A stretch of 64,000 bases of DNA from positions 2,418,001-2,482,000 of the forward strand of contig NZ_CP036525.1 of assembly GCF_007741535.1 (NCBI RefSeq), in the 5' to 3' direction. This document shows, one piece after another, positions 38,777 to 46,898 of the stretch (within the stretch, counting starts at the first letter, position 1; every line of letters begins with the position of its first letter). The notes below the pieces were generated by a model that had not been told where the DNA came from, ran no database searches, and saw only the letters and a list, made by a program, of their open reading frames with translations. Made by a program: the position numbers and the translations under genes. Origin of the DNA: Rubripirellula lacrimiformis. GTDB lineage: Bacteria > Planctomycetota > Planctomycetia > Pirellulales > Pirellulaceae.

Positions 38777-39934
38777 ATGAATGTGTCGCGTGCGACGTTC
38801 TATCGTCGCCGCGACCCCGATCGACAAGCCGCGCCGAGGCCGGCGCCCGCTCGAGCTCTATCACCGCAAGAACGCCAAGAAGTACTTGATCAACTCAACA
38901 GCGAGCGTTTCGCTGATCATGCACCACGACAGGTCTACGCCAAGTTGCTCGACGAGGGCGACTACCTGTGTAGCGTGCGAACGATGTATCGCATCTTGGC
39001 CGACAATCAAAGCACACGCGAACGACGAAACCAGCTGAAGCATCCCGAGTATCGCAAACCAGAACTGCTCGCCACCGCGCCCAACGAAGTCTGGTCTTGG
39101 GACATCACCAAACTCAAGGGCCCCGAAACATGGACGTACTACTACCTCTACGTGATTCTGGACATCTACAGCCGCTGCGTCGTTGGCTGGATGCTGGCCG
39201 ATAGCGAGAGCGCCGACTTGGCCAAGCAGCTGATTGAAACCACGATCGACAAGCAGAACATTCCACCCGAACAACTGATCATTCACAGCGACCGGGGACC
39301 TTCGATGACATCTCACAGCGTAGCGCAGCTACTCAGTTCGCTGGGCGTCACCAAATCACACAGCCGACCGCACGTCTCCAACGACAATCCGTTCTCGGAA
39401 AGCCAATTCAAAACGATGAAGTATCGACCTGAGTTCCCCAAACGCTTTGGCTGTTACGAAGACGGCTTGCAGTTCTGTCGCACGTTTTTCACCTGGTACA
39501 ACAACGAGCACTATCACAGCGGCATCGGGTTGCTAACTCCATCATCGTTGCACTTCGGCCGCGCCGAGGAAGTAACTGCCGCTCGCACGCAGACTCTTCA
39601 TGGTGCGTGGAAAAAAACACCCGAGCGTTTCGTTCACGGAATTCCCAAGCCAGCAAGTGTTCCCCAAGCCGTCTGGATCAACCCTCCCAAACCAATCGAT
39701 GAACGCAAAAGGGAAGCCCCCGAGCCAACCTGCCCGGGAGCTTCCGAAGAAACGTCTTTGACGCACCCTCGATCCGATTATCCCTTGGACGGTTGCGTCC
39801 CCGCAGAGCCGCCTTCCGTTTCACCGGACGAATCAACCTTACCACCGAAAACACCTTTGAACACCCGAGCGATGCCTGAAAAAATCCCGGGGGTTTGGGG
39901 GCTGGCCCCCAAGTGCGCTGGCATCAATCACTGA
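38777..39934 (+). CDS. IS3-family transposase OrfB (DDE integrase core)
   Basis: A 385-residue frame from the first ATG. The reading frame is open further back (RLTAAKQLSETVGVAAACRA), as expected if it is made as an OrfAB fusion by -1 frameshift. The rve-type core has the catalytic triad: Asp in VWSWDITKL, Asp in IIHSDRG and Glu in NPFSESQFKTMKY. It lacks obvious damage, so the element may be active. The C-terminal 70 residues are a Pro-rich tail typical of this subgroup. Confidence 0.93.
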   Translation: MNVSRATFYRRRDPDRQAAPRPAPARALSPQERQEVLDQLNSERFADHAPRQVYAKLLDEGDYLCSVRTMYRILADNQSTRERRNQLKHPEYRKPELLATAPNEVWSWDITKLKGPETWTYYYLYVILDIYSRCVVGWMLADSESADLAKQLIETTIDKQNIPPEQLIIHSDRGPSMTSHSVAQLLSSLGVTKSHSRPHVSNDNPFSESQFKTMKYRPEFPKRFGCYEDGLQFCRTFFTWYNNEHYHSGIGLLTPSSLHFGRAEEVTAARTQTLHGAWKKTPERFVHGIPKPASVPQAVWINPPKPIDERKREAPEPTCPGASEETSLTHPRSDYPLDGCVPAEPPSVSPDESTLPPKTPLNTRAMPEKIPGVWGLAPKCAGINH

Positions 39935-40061
39935 ACCGTTTAGAAAGTTGTCTCAATGTCGTTGACACATTCCGTGGCGTCCAACTCCCCCAAAGCCGTA
40001 TTGCTTACGGCCTCGTTTGCACATCGCTGATGAGCTTCTTTCCGAATGAATTTGACGGAGA

Positions 40062-41129
40062 TTAGGCCTCGCTGACGCGGTAAGGGTAATGCCTTTTAAG
40101 CGAATTGATTGGTTTCTCAAACAGAATCCATGACAGGGAGGACAGGAGGATCGTTAGGAGGGTCAGCAGCAGGGTTCGCAGGATCGCATGCCACGGTGAA
40201 GGTACCCACGCGTTCAGGTCAATGTTCAGGGAATAAAAGCCCCCAAGCACTGGAAGGTGCCATACGTAGATTCCGTAGCTGATTCTGCCCAGGTAAGTAA
40301 CCGCTGGTAGACGCAAAAGTTTTAGACTCGGCGATCCTGAATTGATGGCAACTAGGAATATCATTGGCGCAAACAGCATCGCGTACGCGATTGGTGCTAG
40401 CACTCCCAGGACGGTCCAGCTAGCACCAGCAAAAAGCGCTGCCGACATGGCTAGGCCCAGCCACAGGCAGCCTCTGGCGTTGCGTTTTAATCGGTCGATG
40501 TTCTGCGTGTCCGACTTCCAAATGGCGAACAATGCGCCCAACGCTAGCGGTTCGAAACAGCATGGTGTCAGCTGTTGAATTGCCGTTAGTGAACCGCCTG
40601 CAAAGTAAATGGCGAGTCGGGTGATGATGCCCAATAGAATCAAAACATATGAAACTCGCTTAATAACCGTGATCGAACAAAGGAGGACAATCCATGGCCA
40701 AGCGATGTAGAACTGCTCTTCAACTGCAAGTGTCCAGAAATGGTTCAGGGGAGCCCAGTTCTCGGATCCAAATGCTTTACCAATGTTGACGGTGTAGGTA
40801 AGGAACCAAACAAGGTTCGATCGTAGGTTCGGTGTCAGGAATCCAGCGAAAACGATGATTCCCAAATAGTAGAGCGGGAATATCCTCAGTGCTCGTCTTA
40901 TGTAAAAGCGTCCAAGAGTTGCCAGGTTCGATTGCGATTTGGAGAGTCTTTTGCAGTCAAGTAAAATTCCTGTAATCAGGAATCCGCTTAGCGCAAAGAA
41001 GAGTTGAACACCTGGAAGGCCAAGCCTTGAAACCAGGAAGCTTGCGCCTCCCGCAAAGTGCGCGGCCATGACTGCGAACGCCGCGGCAGCGCGAAGGGTG
41101 TCGAATTCTGATATGTACTTTGGTTTCAA
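40062..41129 (-). CDS. acyltransferase 3 family (OafA/YrhL-like) membrane protein
   Basis: A 355-residue protein with about ten membrane segments. Family signatures are DTLRAAAAFAVMAAHF with the catalytic His, FFALSGFLITGILL, FYIRRALRIFPLYY and NHFWTLAVEEQFYIAWP; GRISYGIYVWHLPV lies near the end. Members O-acetylate or otherwise acylate cell-surface polysaccharides at the inner membrane. The start is a TTG at 41129. It is the last gene of the polysaccharide locus, 90 bases from the IS element, and probably decorates its product. Confidence 0.92.
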   Translation of the reverse strand: MKPKYISEFDTLRAAAAFAVMAAHFAGGASFLVSRLGLPGVQLFFALSGFLITGILLDCKRLSKSQSNLATLGRFYIRRALRIFPLYYLGIIVFAGFLTPNLRSNLVWFLTYTVNIGKAFGSENWAPLNHFWTLAVEEQFYIAWPWIVLLCSITVIKRVSYVLILLGIITRLAIYFAGGSLTAIQQLTPCCFEPLALGALFAIWKSDTQNIDRLKRNARGCLWLGLAMSAALFAGASWTVLGVLAPIAYAMLFAPMIFLVAINSGSPSLKLLRLPAVTYLGRISYGIYVWHLPVLGGFYSLNIDLNAWVPSPWHAILRTLLLTLLTILLSSLSWILFEKPINSLKRHYPYRVSEA

Positions 41130-41359
41130 CGGTTGGCAATCAAGATCCAGGGAACGGCAATTGTCTTCAGTGAACGCCAGTTCGATCGCTCTCCTGCGAA
41201 AGCGTTTCGGCGAAGGAAGCGGCTAGGATGCCTGGCTGTTGAAGACGATTCGTTTTGTCAGGCTGTCCTTTTCGCGAGAATCAGGCTCGCTTTCCACTTC
41301 AACGAAGCATTGGATCGCTACCTAGAAGGAGCGTGTCCAGTGACTCTCTATCGCGTGGG

Positions 41360-42706
41360 CTACGCTTTGTGGATTTTATCGCGACCTTGGGTCACGAACT
41401 CGGTCGCGTTTCTGGTATCGATCACCAGCGGCGAATGCTTGACGATGAAGTCGTAGTCGTAGTCGCTGTGATCGGTCGCGATCAAGACACAGTCCATTGC
41501 CCGCAGATACTCCGGCGTTAGGTCAACCGACTTCAGCGATGGTAGATCTTCGTAAGCACGCTTGCTGGGAAGTTCGGGGATATGTGGGTCGTTGTAGCTG
41601 ACGTCGCCGCCGCGCTCCAGCAGCATGTCCATCAGTTCAAATGAGGGACTTTCTCGTGAATCGTCGACGTCTTTTTTGTAGGCCATGCCCAGGATCAAGA
41701 TCCGGCTACGGCGAATCGGTTTGCCGGCGTCATTCAACGCCTCGGCCAATCGCGAGATCACGTACTCGGGCATGCGAGTGTTGACCTCACCGGCCAATTC
41801 GATGAACCGTGTTTGCATCTTCTCGCGCCGTGCCAGCCACGACAGATAGAATGGATCGATCGGAATGCAGTGACCGCCAAGTCCAGGTCCAGGGTAGAAG
41901 GCTTGGAAACCAAACGGCTTGGTCTTGGCTGCGTTGATCACTTCCCAGACATCGATTCCCATCTTGTCGAACAGGACCTTCAGTTCGTTCACCAGGGCGA
42001 TGTTGACGCTGCGATAAGTGTTTTCCAGGATCTTGCAGGCTTCGGCGACCTCGGCCGAACTGACAGGGACGATCTGTACGATTGCCTGCTCGTACACTTT
42101 GCAGGCCAAATGAGTGGCTGTCGCATCGCAGCCGCCCACCACTTTCGGGATCCCGGCAGCGGTGTAATCGGGGTTGCCCGGGTCTTCGCGTTCGGGGCTG
42201 TAGGCGACGAAGTAGTCTTCGCCCGCTTTCAATCCAGCAGGGTTGGCTTCTAGGATCGGCAGCATCACGTCGCGAGTGGTGGTCGGATAGGTGGTGCTTT
42301 CCAAGATGATGATCTGGCCGGGACGCAGCACCTTGGCGATCGCGTCGGTGGTGCCTGTCACGTAAGCCAAGTCTGGATCGCGGGTTTCCGACAGCGGCGT
42401 CGGAACACAGATCAGGATCACATCCGCCTCGGCCAGACGCGACATGTCGGAAGTTGGTTCTAGTTGGCTATCACCGATCCATTTGGCAACGGTTTCCGAC
42501 GCAATGTGCCGGATGTAGCTTTTGCCCGCCAGCAGCGAGTCCACTTTTTTCTGGTCGACATCAAGACCGAGGCACGAAAAACCAGCATTGGTGAACGCTG
42601 AAATCAGCGGCAGCCCGACGTATCCCAGACCAACGATCCCAATCTTCGCATCTTTGGATTCAATGCGGGCTGCAAGCTGGGAGGCGACGGGAGATAGGTC
42701 AGGCAT
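41360..42706 (-). CDS. nucleotide-sugar dehydrogenase, UDP-GlcNAc 6-dehydrogenase (WbpA)-like
   Basis: A 448-residue NAD+-dependent enzyme. The N-terminal Rossmann motif is IGIVGLGYVGLPL and the catalytic Cys lies in GPGLGGHCIPIDPFY. SSAEVAEACKILENTYRSVN is the central helix, and the C-terminal domain shows ILGMAYKKDVDDSRESPS. Sequence style is closer to WbpA/TviB, which oxidise UDP-GlcNAc(-like) sugars to uronic acids, than to UDP-glucose dehydrogenase. It supplies an acidic sugar donor for the exopolysaccharide. Confidence 0.92.
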   Translation of the reverse strand: MPDLSPVASQLAARIESKDAKIGIVGLGYVGLPLISAFTNAGFSCLGLDVDQKKVDSLLAGKSYIRHIASETVAKWIGDSQLEPTSDMSRLAEADVILICVPTPLSETRDPDLAYVTGTTDAIAKVLRPGQIIILESTTYPTTTRDVMLPILEANPAGLKAGEDYFVAYSPEREDPGNPDYTAAGIPKVVGGCDATATHLACKVYEQAIVQIVPVSSAEVAEACKILENTYRSVNIALVNELKVLFDKMGIDVWEVINAAKTKPFGFQAFYPGPGLGGHCIPIDPFYLSWLARREKMQTRFIELAGEVNTRMPEYVISRLAEALNDAGKPIRRSRILILGMAYKKDVDDSRESPSFELMDMLLERGGDVSYNDPHIPELPSKRAYEDLPSLKSVDLTPEYLRAMDCVLIATDHSDYDYDFIVKHSPLVIDTRNATEFVTQGRDKIHKA

Positions 42707-42853
42707 CGTATAGAAATTTAGATAGAGGGAGGATGAGTATCAATTGTGCGGACGAAGATTCTGGCGGTCAAAATGTGCCGAACACCTTCTGGCTGTACGG
42801 TCCGAAGTCCGCCGTTCTCCTTCAGTTGGGGAGCGGCACGCTATCGGCGTCTG

Positions 42854-44437
42854 CTACTCTTTCGACGTGTCGGTGTCGGTGTCAGCAGGGTTTGCCGTTT
42901 TAGAATCGTTTTTTTCGGGCTCTGCAGGCTCTGCCGGAGATCCAACTGCGTTGTCTCCTTCATCTGCCTGAGCCGCCTCGGTATGCAGTTTGGCGATCTC
43001 GTCGTCACCGATCGCCTCGTAGCATTTCGCCAGGGAAAGGTGCGCATTCTTGGCTAAGCTTGGGACGGATACCGCACGTTCTAGGTCCGGAATCGCGTCC
43101 TTGGGACGTCCCAGTCGCAGCAGAATCTGGCCTCGCGTCTCATAGAAATGCGGAGTTGCGTTCGGCGTTTGGCGGATCGCTTGCTCTGAAATTTGCAGTG
43201 CACGTTCCAGATTGCCTTCGTCTTTCGTTGATATCGCGACGGCCAGGTTGTTCAGGATTGCACCGCTGTTGGGAAGTTCCTTGGCAGCCAGTTCCAGCGA
43301 CGTTTGTGCACGGTCCACATCGCCCTTCATCAGTGCCGCGGTGCCGCGAATGAAGTGAGCGATTCCTGGTGAACTTCCAGATACCAATGCATTTCGCACC
43401 GCGACTAGTTGTTCGTCATCGTCGTTCAGGGTGGCCAGCACCAGATCGGCAACCACCGTCAATACACGAGGATTGTTGGGGGCATTTCGCAGCGCGACCT
43501 GCAGCATCTGCAGCGCTAGCAGTCTTTCCTGCTTGCTGTTCGTCGATGTGCTTTCCATGTGCTTGATCCAGGCGACAATTCCGTCGCCCAATGCCATCGC
43601 CAATGTCCGTTTGTCTTCGTCCGTTTTTGCGCGGCGAATGGCTGCTTCTAGCGTGCGGATGGCTTCTGCGTGTCGCATCAAAAAAAGTTGATTCTGTGCA
43701 ACGGCAAGCGCCAAAATTGAATTGGTGGGGTCTTCTTCGATCAGTTGGTTGACGGAATCTAGCGTTCGGGTTGCCAAACGATCAGCTAGGGCGTCGTTCC
43801 CTTGGCTGCGAGCCAAAGCTGCGGCCTGCAAACCTCGCATCGGTTGGATTCGCGACAAATCATCAAGCAACGGAATCGCTTTGTTGAAATCGCCATTTGC
43901 GATCAGATAGTCCGCATACATTGTTTTGATCGCAAGATCATTTGGGGCCTCGCTGTACAGTAGTTTTAGTAGCTCCCCGAACTCGTCTTTTTCGGGGACC
44001 GACAGCGTCGACCAGTCTTTCCCTACAAACTCGTTTTGCAGCAACCATCGCGCCGCGGGATCATGACGTTTGGTGGAGACAAGCGTCCGCATCATTTCTG
44101 TGGCCGTCTCGCGTTCGTCCAACGCATCCTTCGTCAATCCGAGACGATATAGCAGTTGAGTATCGTCAGGCGTTAAGCGGATCTTTCGATCAAGGACCAA
44201 TTCGGCCGTACCGTAGTCATCGCGTTCAATTGCAGTCTGGAGTTGGCGATCCAACAGGCGTTCACGCCACCCAGATTTCTCAGACCAGGCTGCGATCGAG
44301 CTGACAACCAAGGTTCCGATCACCAGGATCGCAATCATCGACTTGGGCACGTCTCGTACTGGGAACGATAGGAACCATCCAGCAACAAATTGCCTGCTCC
44401 ATCGCATCCAGCTGAGTGGGTTGAAGTATTGGATCAT
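42854..44437 (-). CDS. membrane-anchored TPR protein, partner of the exosortase-like gene
   Basis: A 527-residue protein with one N-terminal membrane segment (SMIAILVIGTLVVSSIAAW, about residues 33-51) and about ten TPR-like repeats to residue 480, for example AIPLLDDLSRIQPMRGL and AIPDLERAVSVPSLAKNAHLSLAKCYEAIGD. The acidic tail ends in DTDTDTSKE. The start overlaps the upstream exosortase-like gene as ATGA (44434-44437). The same arrangement, exosortase then anchored helical protein with ATGA, is repeated at 50812-54362. It probably scaffolds polysaccharide export or sorting in the periplasm. Confidence 0.82.
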   Translation of the reverse strand: MIQYFNPLSWMRWSRQFVAGWFLSFPVRDVPKSMIAILVIGTLVVSSIAAWSEKSGWRERLLDRQLQTAIERDDYGTAELVLDRKIRLTPDDTQLLYRLGLTKDALDERETATEMMRTLVSTKRHDPAARWLLQNEFVGKDWSTLSVPEKDEFGELLKLLYSEAPNDLAIKTMYADYLIANGDFNKAIPLLDDLSRIQPMRGLQAAALARSQGNDALADRLATRTLDSVNQLIEEDPTNSILALAVAQNQLFLMRHAEAIRTLEAAIRRAKTDEDKRTLAMALGDGIVAWIKHMESTSTNSKQERLLALQMLQVALRNAPNNPRVLTVVADLVLATLNDDDEQLVAVRNALVSGSSPGIAHFIRGTAALMKGDVDRAQTSLELAAKELPNSGAILNNLAVAISTKDEGNLERALQISEQAIRQTPNATPHFYETRGQILLRLGRPKDAIPDLERAVSVPSLAKNAHLSLAKCYEAIGDDEIAKLHTEAAQADEGDNAVGSPAEPAEPEKNDSKTANPADTDTDTSKE

Positions 44438-46218
44438 GACGTCGGTTGGGATGCAGGGAAAGGTTGGGGGTTCGCTTCGCTGGCCAATGTCTCGGCAAGC
44501 GATTCACGAACCTTGACGAATACGCCGCGTAGTTCCCGAAGGTCGGAAGGGCTAAGTTTTTCGGCGGAAGCTACCCACAGTTGAATCATCGCGACGGGGA
44601 CGGCGTCTTGGTCCACGAGCCCCATCCGTCGCTTCAATCGCATCCCTAGGGATTGCATTGCCGTGGGACTCTCTTCGATGCGTCCGTTTTGCGAAACGGA
44701 TGAAAAGAATAGGTAGCTCTCTAGTCGTTCTGGCTGCGTCTTTCGAAGTCGGACAAAAATGAATGGTGACGGTCCCATGTCTTCATCTTCGCCGGTTGTC
44801 ACATTTTGGGACGCGCCGTCGTCGTTTTCACCCACCAGGATGTCGCGATCGAGGACCTTCCAGCCGATTTGCGCGTAGCCGTTGGTCGGTTCCCACCAAC
44901 CCAGCAGCGGTTGTGTGATCTGGATCTGCAGTCTCGCATTTCGGAAACTGCCCTCCCAAACATCGTTTCGCAATCCAGCACCGTTGGATTGTGGGGTCAC
45001 CCCGGATTCGTAATTTTCCAATTTAACCGAATTGGATTCAATCGAGTCAAAGAAGGAATCGTCCGTTTGCAGCAGTATATCACGGGCGGCAATCGATTCT
45101 TCCTCGTCCGTCGTTGTGCGCAAAGCTTGGACGGTGGATAGCGCTGTTAGAATCGCAACGATTCCCAGCATCCCGGTCCATAGTACGCGCGGGACGGGTT
45201 CGCTGTCAGCCTGGGTAAGGTCGCCGCGGCGCAGGAATTGAGACTGTTCTTCGAAAGCACGATTTTCGTCCATGACAGACACGCGGTTCCATAGACTGAC
45301 CAACGGGTTCCTGTCGGTTTCGTGATTCGGTTCGATGAAGTGGAACGCGATGGAAATCAGGAAATGGAACGAATACAGGACGCCTACGGTGATGACCGTC
45401 GCAATCGCCGTCATCGCAAATGGGTACCAGCCGATTGTCAGGTCTGCATCCAACACCTCGATCGCAATGACGTGCGAGACTACTCTTGCCGTGTTGATCG
45501 TGATCGTCGTCAGGAATGCTGCAATCGCATACAGGGGCAACAGCCAAAGGCTGACCCTTTTGATGGCCATCAACGCCAACGCGATGAACAGAATGCAGTA
45601 GAACGATAGGAATCCTGCGCTGGCCGTGCTGGTCAGCACCTCCGCTTCGAAAAGTTGGACCACGCTGCCGCTAAGCGAATGCGGGATTTCGAATCGGTCC
45701 AGAAAGATGCTAGAAAACCAGGCGGTCAAGCGATCAAATCGTTGCAGCAGCGACCCGCTCAGCTGAAATGGCGGTTGCAGAATGCAAAGCAGCGGAGCGG
45801 TCAGTGCCGCTAGGCTGGTGCGAATTTTTCCACCCGCATAATTGAAATGGGATCCCAGCACGAGCACGAATGCCAGTGCCGAAAACCAAGCGTACGAAAG
45901 CAGAATGGCCAGGACCAATGACACGGTGGCTAAGAGGATGGGGAGCCAACCGACCCAAGTCGAAGGACGCCGAATGCTGTGGTCTGTTCTTTTCCAGTAC
46001 AGGAATCCGACGAATGCGAAGGCGATGGGGACATAAGCAAAGGTTAGGCTGCCCATCAAACCGGCCAGATACACCAACAACAACGGCGCCGTTGGAATCA
46101 TCAATGCCAGCCAGAACCTAGCGTTCGCCCCCGCTTTGCCTAGTAGGCCGTCTGTGCCGGGGGCGGCAAGTTCATCTAGCTGTTGTGACGCGCCGGCAAG
46201 CGTTTCGTCCGATGTCAT
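44434..46218 (-). CDS. exosortase-like membrane protein lacking catalytic Cys and His
   Basis: A 594-residue protein. The N-terminal 290 residues contain eight or so membrane helices arranged like an exosortase. Aligned by eye with the exosortase at 52653, the catalytic Cys195 (EACSG) is replaced by Ser200 (TASAG). The Arg is kept (Arg245 in NTARVV) and His261 is replaced by Pro266 in DLTIGWYPFAM. The C-terminal periplasmic domain is EpsI-like, with DVWEGSFRNARLQIQITQP, GWWEPTNGY and WKVLDRD shared with the other copy. It is therefore a paralogue that should not process substrates; it may bind them or act in polysaccharide export. The alignment was made without tools. Confidence 0.8.
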   Translation of the reverse strand: MTSDETLAGASQQLDELAAPGTDGLLGKAGANARFWLALMIPTAPLLLVYLAGLMGSLTFAYVPIAFAFVGFLYWKRTDHSIRRPSTWVGWLPILLATVSLVLAILLSYAWFSALAFVLVLGSHFNYAGGKIRTSLAALTAPLLCILQPPFQLSGSLLQRFDRLTAWFSSIFLDRFEIPHSLSGSVVQLFEAEVLTSTASAGFLSFYCILFIALALMAIKRVSLWLLPLYAIAAFLTTITINTARVVSHVIAIEVLDADLTIGWYPFAMTAIATVITVGVLYSFHFLISIAFHFIEPNHETDRNPLVSLWNRVSVMDENRAFEEQSQFLRRGDLTQADSEPVPRVLWTGMLGIVAILTALSTVQALRTTTDEEESIAARDILLQTDDSFFDSIESNSVKLENYESGVTPQSNGAGLRNDVWEGSFRNARLQIQITQPLLGWWEPTNGYAQIGWKVLDRDILVGENDDGASQNVTTGEDEDMGPSPFIFVRLRKTQPERLESYLFFSSVSQNGRIEESPTAMQSLGMRLKRRMGLVDQDAVPVAMIQLWVASAEKLSPSDLRELRGVFVKVRESLAETLASEANPQPFPASQPTS

Positions 46219-46898
46219 TCATTTAAGCAAGGTTAGAGGAAATCCAGGATGGGGGCGATGGATGGGAATCACTTTAATCGGCAGTGCCCCGGTGAGCCCA
46301 GTATCCAACAAAAGAATCAAATTATAAACAACATCCAAGTTCAATTTTGATGATTCATAGGGCGTATTGGGATTCGCCCGAATTTCAATATGGTTCAGAT
46401 TCATCGGCGCGTCCAACGACACCTAAAACCTCTGCATTCTATTGAGGCCAAGCCATCCCTCGCTTACGCTTCGGGTTATGAAGCGATCCGGTCGGGCCAT
46501 TCCATTTGTAGCGCAACGGCGCGAGCCGTCCGGTGTTTTGGCATGTGTCGCGGCGTTTGGTCAGCCGCCGTGCGCTACAGAACGTCCGGCTTAAAAACAG
46601 CCTCGGAGAAGCGGAAGCATCCTGCCGGTAGCCTCGGCCACCGGATTTGGCATCTCCCCATGATCTTCTCGGCCCGTCCGAGAAGATCATGATTTCATCA
46701 GTCATCGCAAACCGTGGGGCCCGCCCCACGGCAAAGAGCTGCCGCCGCTACGCGGCTAAGCCGGACGTTCTCTAGCGCTAGGCGGCTGGCCGATGAAATG
46801 ATTCAACCCCTTTCAGGCTAACGCGTCCAGAGTCTGCAGCACTTCGGCTACGAGATTTCGGTTACGGGGGAGTTGTCCCATCAAATTTGTTTGAACCC
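46219..46898. repeat. 680-base intergenic region packed with inverted repeats
   Basis: A reversed copy of repeat B lies at 46367-46387. A perfect 15-bp inverted pair, AGAACGTCCGGCTTA (46579) and its complement (46757), encloses two hairpins: CATGATCTTCTCGG with its complement (46660-46692) and CCGTGGGGC with its complement (46713-46732). The stretch GTAGCGCAACGGCG near 46508 pairs with CGCCGTGCGCTAC near 46566. No coding frame is convincing. It resembles a small non-autonomous element or a nest of them. Confidence 0.7.
46367..46387 (-). repeat. dispersed repeat B, copy 5 (reverse)
   Basis: The plus strand reads TTGGGATTCGCCCGAATTTC, the reverse complement of the repeat-B core. Confidence 0.5.

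Larger units (their letters stand above)
38279..39970 (+). mobile_element. IS3-family insertion sequence, apparently complete
   Basis: The 1692-bp element has 26-bp imperfect terminal inverted repeats (38279-38304 and 39945-39970). Both share TGTG at the tip and the inner block TGAGACAACTTT. They bracket orfA and orfB in the usual IS3 arrangement. No target duplication is obvious (CTC left, TTC right), so the insertion may be old. It sits at the left edge of the polysaccharide locus. Confidence 0.85.

Noticed and set aside
38270-39980. Target-site duplication of the IS3 element
   Set aside because: The three bases on each side (CTC and TTC) do not match and no longer duplication is visible.
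46390-46692. 100-codon open frame in the gap before the exosortase-like gene
   Set aside because: It runs through inverted repeats and hairpins and has no protein-like pattern.
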